A model generated the notes under the pieces. That model saw only the letters and a list, made by a program, of their open reading frames with translations, had not been told where the DNA came from and did not search any database. From Anas platyrhynchos (lineage: Eukaryota > Chordata > Aves > Anseriformes > Anatidae): DNA of 64,000 nucleotides. Position 1 is the first letter of the stretch. Each line of letters starts with the position of its first letter. The DNA is taken from assembly GCF_047663525.1 (NCBI RefSeq), contig NC_092590.1:16519001-16583000 (forward strand). The letters are read 5' to 3'. Made by a program: the position numbers and the translations under genes. This document shows, in pieces, positions 57,560 to 64,000 of the stretch.

Positions 57560-60260
57560 TGGAGCACAGCAACAGGCATTAGCCAGGAGATGGCTGAGGA
57601 AAAACGAGGACAAGCTTCTTCAAACAGCCACAGTCCCCACTCAGGGTCGCTAGGTCTCAGCCAAAGGCTATTTATTATACATATATAGCAGCCAGTGTCC
57701 TGTCTTCTTAAGACAGGCAATTCTGTCAGACTCCAAGCTTTTGTGATTAAAACACATGTATGAAGTGATAAAACATGTTTCTGTGGTACCAAACAACTTC
57801 AGAACTGCTGGGTGTTTTTGAAACCACGTGCTGCTGATCCTCTTTCACCAAGGAAAATAGTAGCATTTTGCACTTTGTAGACAATGGGAGTCTTATCGCT
57901 GCTGTGTTAAAAGCAGAGTTACACCAAAGCTGAGCTGTTTTGAAAATCCCTCCTTGAGCTCCCAAACTTTAATCTCCTGGTCTTGCAAGTAATGCACTGT
58001 ATATCCCTCCAGCCCTTCTCTTTCTTTAAAAGAAGTGATCCTTTTGAGTAAGCTTCTGCATCAAATGTGAAGTGATGTGGGGATGAATGAGGATGGCTTA
58101 CATGGACTCAGGAGTCACCCTTCCTTTTTTTTTTTTTTACTGTATTGTCATAGCAACGACAATCCGCCCTTAGTATAGTCAAAAATGATCAGTGTTCTAG
58201 CTATACTTTAGAGAAGTATGTCACTTTTTTTTTTTTTTTTTTTCCATCTGGAAGAATGACAAGGCACAAGAGTGAGTCACGGTGTCTTGAAAAACCCCAA
58301 GCACCGTTTTGTGCATGGCACCGCTTCTGGTTTGCATTTCACTGTGTACCAGTGGCAGGAAGGAAAAGAAAAAAAAAAAAAAAAGGGACGTAATTACTGC
58401 CATAAAGCATGAACTTCCAATCCCTTGAGAAACACAGCAACTCCTTGTAGAGTTTTAGTTGACATGGTGATATTTAAAAGTAGCAATATACGATGCTGGA
58501 AGCCATGGTAACCCCTACTGTACGGAGATACTATAATGTAAGGCACCCTGTGGTGGATTGTTGACAACAGGGCTTGAACGTGGAGTCTTTGGCTGTAAAA
58601 GTTACAGGTTCAGTAGCTTACATACTCATCCTGTTACACAAGCCAATGCATCAGCCTAGGAAACGCAGGCTCCACGTTGCACTGAAGCAGGACGTTGTGC
58701 TTGCGAAGTGGCCATCGATCGTTCCCCTCCTAAGACGGCTGGATCAGTAGCTTTGGTGTATCTCTTGCTGCTGAGCTGTGGCTGATGGCAGGCAAATTGC
58801 ATTAAGTTTCTTTTCCTCACCACCAAGCCCTGAGAGCCCTCACTTGAGGCTTTGAATAGGTTGTGTGATCAGCCGGCTTTCACACAAACCCGTATAGCGG
58901 GGAATGTGTGCAGTCATAGTGGAGCTGCCCTGCTGAGAAGCACTTGTGATGTGAAAGGCTGTCAGGGGCAGGTGGCATCAGCTACCTGACTGCGTGTTTC
59001 TTTGCCCAGGAGAATTACCTGTACGGCCCAGTGCTGCCCTTCTGCAAAGCTGCTATTGCAGGGAGCAGCCTATTGACATACCAGCTACATCTTGGAGAGG
59101 AAAAGTGCTCTGCCACGTGGCGCATCACAGTGCGAACCTGGAGTCCAGCACTCTCCACTGAGCTCCCCTGGAGACTTGCTGTGCTGTGTGGCTCTCTGCC
59201 CTCTTCTTGGCTCGGGATTATATCCTGGCTCCACTGAAACGAGCCAGGCTTTCGACCAGAGAGGTCTGCAGCAGAGATTTTCTCTCAGCGTGCTATACAA
59301 AAATTTATGGGGGCCTGATCTTGCCTGGAGCTTCTAGATGATAAACCAATATTAAGATTCACAATAATAACTCATTACAGACAGAGTATCAAAGCTGTTC
59401 CCACAGGGCCCGAGATGAAATTCTTTTTGAGGCACATTTGGCCATATTACAGACCTCTCCCTAACGCAAAGCTAACCTTTTAATAGCCCGATGCACTGGG
59501 CTCTGCTGGTCAGTGAATCACCAGGGGAAAAGCCAGGGCTGGGGCTGGGAGGTTGTGCTGAGGCTTCACAGATGTTCTTCTGTAGCCGGAGGGACACGGC
59601 TGGTGTGGTGTGGCTACCTTGGGAAAAGTGGCTCTTGTTTTTCCAGCAGCACTCGGACAAAGCTGAGTGACATTACTGGTTATTTGTCACTCTTCGTCTG
59701 GCAGCAGATGGTGATGAATGGATAAATGCAGTCATTTCGGATGTTAAGGGTTACACCAGACTGAAGGTATAATGACAATGCTAAAAACATCAGTAGTTTT
59801 AAAGTTTAGAGAGAAATTACAGCTTAGTGTTACTGATGTTGTTTGCTTGCTTTTTTTAGACATACCAAAAGTGGTTAGATGTAACCAATAAATGTGAACC
59901 AACCTCTGAAGTTTTTCTGGGACTATAGTGGTGGCCAGCTTCATACTAGTGGTCCAGTGACTGAAGAGTTTCATGCTGTAAGCCTTGTAGATTGGGTTTT
60001 GGGTTTTTTTTTTTTGGTTTTTTTTTTTTTTTTTTAGCCTTCTGTTGGTCTCTTAAAGTGCATATTTTACTGTGCAGATAATCTGTATTTGTGTGCTGTT
60101 GTCATGGTTGCATAGGTATGGACTTTCCCTCTCTCAAAGACCGAGAGAAAAGCTAACAGCACTTTGCTGAGCGTGTATAATCACAAAGGAGCACGTCTTC
60201 CAGCACAGCAGGATCCTATTCTCCCTCTTTTCTTTTCTCTTCCTGAGCCCCTTTTCCTCC
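57560..60260. other. noncoding stretch
   Basis: Unique DNA with poly-T and poly-A runs (58125, 58226, 58367, 60006-60038) and a tRNA-SINE-like relic at 58.56 kb. Open frames near 59.0-59.3 kb occur on both strands and show no splice or start signal. Confidence 0.5.
58560..58648 (-). mobile_element. possible tRNA-derived SINE head, antisense
   Basis: Reading the minus strand, 'ggcttgtgtaacaggatgag' is followed about 50 nt later by 'ccacgttcaagccctg', which resembles a Pol III B box (GTTCAAGCC). There is no intact tRNA: the arms do not pair well, so it is not a tRNA gene. Identified by eye; family unknown. Confidence 0.27.
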
Positions 60261-60262
60261 AG

Positions 60263-60347
60263 TTCGGCATGCTAACTTTAATCTGTGTTGCACACTCCCT
60301 GTGGGGAGCTCCTCAACTGTTTAGCACTGACCTGAGCATTGATATTG
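60263..60347 (+). CDS. candidate coding exon, 85 nt, unknown protein
   Basis: The upstream pyrimidine tract is one of the longest in the window and ends 'ccccttttcctccag'. The donor is ATATTG/gtacgag, moderate. The phase-0 frame is open for 28 codons (FGMLTLICVAHSLWGAPQLF...) with one nucleotide left. The first part is hydrophobic and could be a signal- or membrane-type segment. The frame remains open on both sides of the segment (161 codons overall), so the frame alone proves little. Phase is compatible with candidates at 57047 and 61635. Confidence 0.27.
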
Positions 60348-60349
60348 GT

Positions 60350-61630
60350 ACGAGTGTTATCACTAAGATAAACAGAAGAGGCAGACCAGTACACAGAGCT
60401 TTTGGCAACCCACCTTTTATGTCCCTGTTCCATTTCAGTATAAAACCATGCATGGCCTTCCCAGGCTTGTCTACCTTGCACCATTTCTTACCAATCTCTT
60501 TTTCTTCTCCATCGTTATCTCCTCAAATCTCTAATCCTTTACCTCTTTCTCTTCTCTACTGTTTCCCAGGGCTCTTTTACTTTTTTCTTGCTTTTATTAC
60601 ATTCATGTGTGCTTTTATGGGGGAGATCAGGCCAGGAAGCACAGGGTAGGTCTGTGTAAGAAGAGAAAGGATAAGAGGATGACTGAGTAACTACGAAGGA
60701 CCGAGGATGAACCTAGACCTTTAGAGCTGCAGATGCCTCTCCTGTCTTTGTGATCTTGCAGGGTCTTGAGCAAACAGCTGAGGGTCAGCGAACCAGCTCA
60801 CCTCTCTGTAAATCTGACTTCTCTATAAATGGCTGGAACTGTTCAGTGAGGCACTTGGTGTGTAACAGGGCTGCCAACATCGTCTCTGTCTGGACCCTTC
60901 TGGCATTTTGTTTTGGTGCCCTGTAGTAAAATGAGCGTGGCTGTAGCAGAGCCTAGGAAACGAGTACTGCTCTGTGTTGACATGGGAAAGGTAGGCAGTA
61001 ATAACGTACCACCAAGGACTAAATATATACTTGCAGAAAGGGTACAAATGCTATGTGACTAAGGCAGCTGTCCTGGCGTTTCTAGCCAGCAAAGCCCTTA
61101 CTGGTGGTGCCTGAAGCAACTAGCTGGCTCTACTCTGGGAGCACACGAGTTTGCAGCACCACAGTGCAGGAACCAGATCTGGATGTTCACAGCAAAAGCT
61201 GAAAGCCTTCCTGGTTTTCCTACTCAGTCCATACCTGGCAAATGTGCTGAAGCCTTCCATGCTGCTATTGTTTCCCTGCCGTATCTCCGAAGGCAGCCAC
61301 GGGGATGCTGGCGTTTGCTGCCAAGGTGTCTCTGCTGTGTAAATACATTCCTAACGTCCCTGGGGATGCATTGCTTTAAGAGCTTGGGTTTTTTTTTCAT
61401 GTTAGCAAAGCAGGTAATGGGAGTCGCTGCATTCTGCTGAGACTTTGGGGGAAATGTAGAAAGACAGAAAGCAATTATTCGAGTTAGAATGTGTGCAGAG
61501 CACTTTTATTATTGTTATTCATTGTTTTATCACCACGCGAGTTGTACTGCACTACAGAGGAGGAAGAGAGGACCATTGGCAAAGCAAGTGTCAATCAGTG
61601 AATTTGGTACATCCTAACCCTTGTTTTCTG
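60350..61630. other. noncoding stretch
   Basis: Unique DNA, pyrimidine-rich near 60480-60600. A donor-like 'cagggtaggt' at about 60640 has no exon-like partner. Confidence 0.5.
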
Positions 61631-61634
61631 CCAG

Positions 61635-61680
61635 TTGAGGTTGCCACATGCATTTTACATGTGAAAGATTGGGACTGCAG
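61635..61680 (+). other. candidate 46-nt exon
   Basis: A clean acceptor ('taacccttgttttctgccag') and an excellent donor (CTGCAG/gtgagatg). Only the frame entered after two nucleotides is open (EVATCILHVKDWDC), leaving two nucleotides. Its entry phase matches the exit phase of the 60263 candidate. Small size limits certainty. Confidence 0.27.
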
Positions 61681-61689
61681 GTGAGATGA

Positions 61690-64000
61690 GCAACAAAGAG
61701 GGGATGAGAAGGAATCAACCAGGCTTGTGGTCTGGTGGATGATCACTCTTCTCTTGGCCTTTCCTTTCCTCTTCCTGCCCTCTCCACTCCTTGTGGTTTT
61801 TTTTGTTTGTTTTGTTTTGTTTTTTTTTCTTATTTTGCATTTGAAAAGCTCGTGTAAACATTTTCATAATACCCTGACCACTGCTTACATTGTAAGAATG
61901 AAATAAATTGAGAGGAAGGGCATATTTTGGAAGCTTTGAGGTGAATAGAACGTAAAATATCCTGTTTGCATCAAAAAAGGTGTTTTTTTTCTTCTCTGCC
62001 AGCACCATGATTAGGCATTTCATGCCTTTTATTTGGATGTCAGGCTGTTTGCTGTTCAGAAGTTTGTTTCTTTACATCTCCCCTGATGCGAGGTGCAACC
62101 CAGGGATCCCCTTGCATTGCTCTACACAAATGGTAGCTTGGCATGCATACAGGTTCAATGTGAAACTAAACTGGTGTTTCAGTAATTTACTAGTTAATAA
62201 ATTTGTTACATTTATTAACTGGGGTGGAGGAGGAGGAATAGGAAACTTGTCATTCCCTGTTGCTTCCAGAAGCTTCCCATAGCCTCTGTAGCCACAGCAG
62301 CTACTGGCAATTGATGTCAGCTGGTAGGGAAGGGTAGGGGCTCACACAACACTAATTAATGGTCAGCACCTGAGCTCATAATGCCTGGAGGTCTTAATCA
62401 CCTTTCCAGAGGCTAGTGGAGTGGATCCTGAAATAACACTCTGTGCCTCTGCCCTTGGCCTAGCCTGGTCCGGTCCTGAAGTAAGTAGAGAGGAGAGGTC
62501 ACCTCTAGCGTGTCTGCATTGTGCTTTTGTGCTTACTCCTGTCTTTTGATCAGAAAACCTGGATTTTGTTTCTCTTTTCTGCAGTCTGCTCCATGGGAAC
62601 CCCTGCGTGGGTGAAGGGACTGCTGTGATGTGGGGCTTGCTTTCTGCTGACGTGCACCTCTGGAGGTATTGAGCAAAACCATGGAAGAAATGAATTAGTA
62701 TTTCTTTCTTTCCCTCATTTTTCTTTTTCTCCTGTAAAGCCAAAGCAGTCATCTCTATCAAGATGTAGAATAATGAGACAAGGTAGTTTACAGTATCTAA
62801 TCCATATTCATTTTCATGCTTTTAAAATTAGTTTAACCTTTATGATTAGCAAATCAAGGTTTTTAATAATCATTACCCCTGAGAAAAGGGACTCTTGGAA
62901 AAAAAAACCTTGATCTTGCTTCTTTATATATTCTACGTTAACTTCTTTTTGCATATTTGGGTTGCTGCCGAGCTCATAAACAATAGTGGGTGATGTGCCC
63001 TGCTACCCCACCGGGCAGCTCCTCCTAGGAGGCTATTGTGTGAAATATTTCCCTGACATCCGAATTGCAATGCAGTCACAGTATTGCTATGGCTGTGTTA
63101 CTGTTAAATCACCTTGTGGGTGTTTACCAGTGCCAAAACAAATCTAGAAAACCATTTAACCAACCCATTTCAACAGGCTGTATTATGTGTGTTCTCCGCT
63201 CTAGCTTTTAATGTTTGGGCTCATTCTAACCCGTGTATTTAAGCTAATGCTATGTATGCCTGTAGTCTCAGTACTGACTGTGAGCTAGCTCTCTTAAGTC
63301 ATCCTAAGCCCTCTTAGGCTTCAGACAGAAAGTGTGCTACTTGTATTTTTACGAAGCAGAAGTCATAATTCTTTCAAGCCTGTTCTTTAGCTTAACGATG
63401 CAAAGTTGTGAAAAGCTGTAGAAGAGAAACTCTCAGGGAATTTCAGATTTCTTTTCTCTTAAAAAACAAAAACTAAAAAGAAAACCTTTTTTTTTTTTTC
63501 TCTGTTGATCTGAAAGTGAGAATTTTTGTTCCTGTATTTTTTTTATTTTTTGGTAAAGCAGAAACTTCAGCCTTTCAAAGTCTACCAAAAATTGTAAAAA
63601 GCATTAGGTGAAACACTGTTTCAGTGGTGGAGAGAGACAATACTGCTTAAACAAACAAAAAATCCACAACTTTTTGGAGGAGAGAAAAACACTTTGAAGA
63701 GAAGTGTCAAAATACTGCACTTTTAAGTAGTTCGTTTGACCACTTTCATTTCTACTGTCTTTTACTCCCTGCTGTATCTATCAGCTAAATTTAACTTGAG
63801 CTTGCAAGTACTTCCAGACAAACTGAAACAGTGTTTTAAACTTGTATTTCTTGGTAGCTGATTTCATATTCACACGGAGAGCCTTGTCTAGCAGTTATCA
63901 ACATAACAGACCTCATGTATCACCTCCAGAAATAGACTCTGAAATTTACTGTGCACTTGAGCCATCTACATCACCAAAAGAAAAGGAGGCCCTAGCCCTG
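61690..64000. other. noncoding stretch
   Basis: Unique DNA with T-rich tracts near 61797-61830 and 63487-63500, and a G-rich patch 'ggggtggaggaggaggaata' near 62221. Open frames at 61.7-62.8 kb overlap on both strands and carry no supporting signals. Nothing else is supported. Confidence 0.5.

Noticed and set aside
58560-58648. Functional tRNA gene
   Set aside because: A B-box-like word is present, but the arms do not pair into a cloverleaf. Kept only as a possible SINE relic.
60164-60649. 161-codon plus-strand frame as a single-exon gene
   Set aside because: Much of it translates a pyrimidine-rich tract (Leu/Phe/Ser/Pro runs). Only the splice-bounded piece at 60263-60347 was kept as a candidate.
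1-64000. Bacterial-type features (operons, CRISPR, insertion sequences, riboswitches, rho-independent terminators)
   Set aside because: Composition, CR1/MIR repeats and splice-like signals show vertebrate nuclear DNA. Hairpin-plus-T-run coincidences are not terminators here.

Overview
The window looks like ordinary nuclear DNA from a vertebrate, most likely a bird. It is AT-leaning and CpG-poor, with long gene-free stretches, homopolymer runs and short (TAAA)n/(GTTT)n microsatellites. The recognisable dispersed repeats are mostly CR1 LINE fragments plus a few old MIR/L2-like relics, and no L1 or Alu-type elements were seen. One CR1 copy (27.0-27.8 kb) ends in the ATTCTGTG-type tail typical of avian CR1. 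CR1 also occurs in other reptiles, so 'bird' is an inference from the mix and low density of repeats. Nothing bacterial, plasmid-like, viral or CRISPR-like was seen, and no rRNA or intact tRNA gene.

No protein-coding gene could be recognised by family. Most open frames are chance frames or shadows. The strongest gene-like signals are candidate exons: open segments with a good polypyrimidine-AG on one side and usually a GTAAG/GTGAG donor on the other. Such pseudo-exons are common in vertebrate introns, so each one is listed with low confidence. Three groups stand out. (1) A GC-rich island at 18.3-19.2 kb carries two minus-strand open segments whose phases join across a 106-nt GT-AG interval to give 187 codons and a stop. 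(2) Plus-strand segments at 39.9, 43.1 and 47.6 kb join in phase to give 128 codons and a stop. (3) Plus-strand segments at 57.0, 60.3 and 61.6 kb also join in phase. Single well-framed segments lie at 19.9, 25.1, 26.2 and 33.9 kb on plus and at 47.2 and 56.8 kb on minus. Two long uninterrupted minus-strand frames lie at 2.6-3.2 kb (180 codons, two hydrophobic segments) and 45.1-45.7 kb (190 codons).

Layout: 0-12.5 kb is mostly unique noncoding DNA with old SINE relics and an AT-rich, homeodomain-motif-rich stretch near 11 kb. From 12.6 to 19.5 kb there are three antisense CR1 pieces, a CpG-dense patch at 13.1 kb and the GC-rich island. From 20 to 29 kb there are candidate exons and two plus-strand CR1 copies of clearly different age. 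From 29 to 39 kb there is AT-rich DNA with a degenerate tandem repeat of about 83 bp at 32.1 kb and a near-perfect hairpin at 38.1 kb. From 40 to 48 kb there are candidate exons and one CR1 tail. From 48 to 64 kb there is unique DNA with two inverted repeats, two regulatory-looking patches, a MIR-like and a tRNA-SINE-like relic, and the last exon group.

The cautious reading is intergenic or intronic DNA near or inside a weakly expressed or lineage-specific gene or lncRNA. Transcript junctions and cross-species conservation would settle which candidate exons are real. No convincing new biological system was found.
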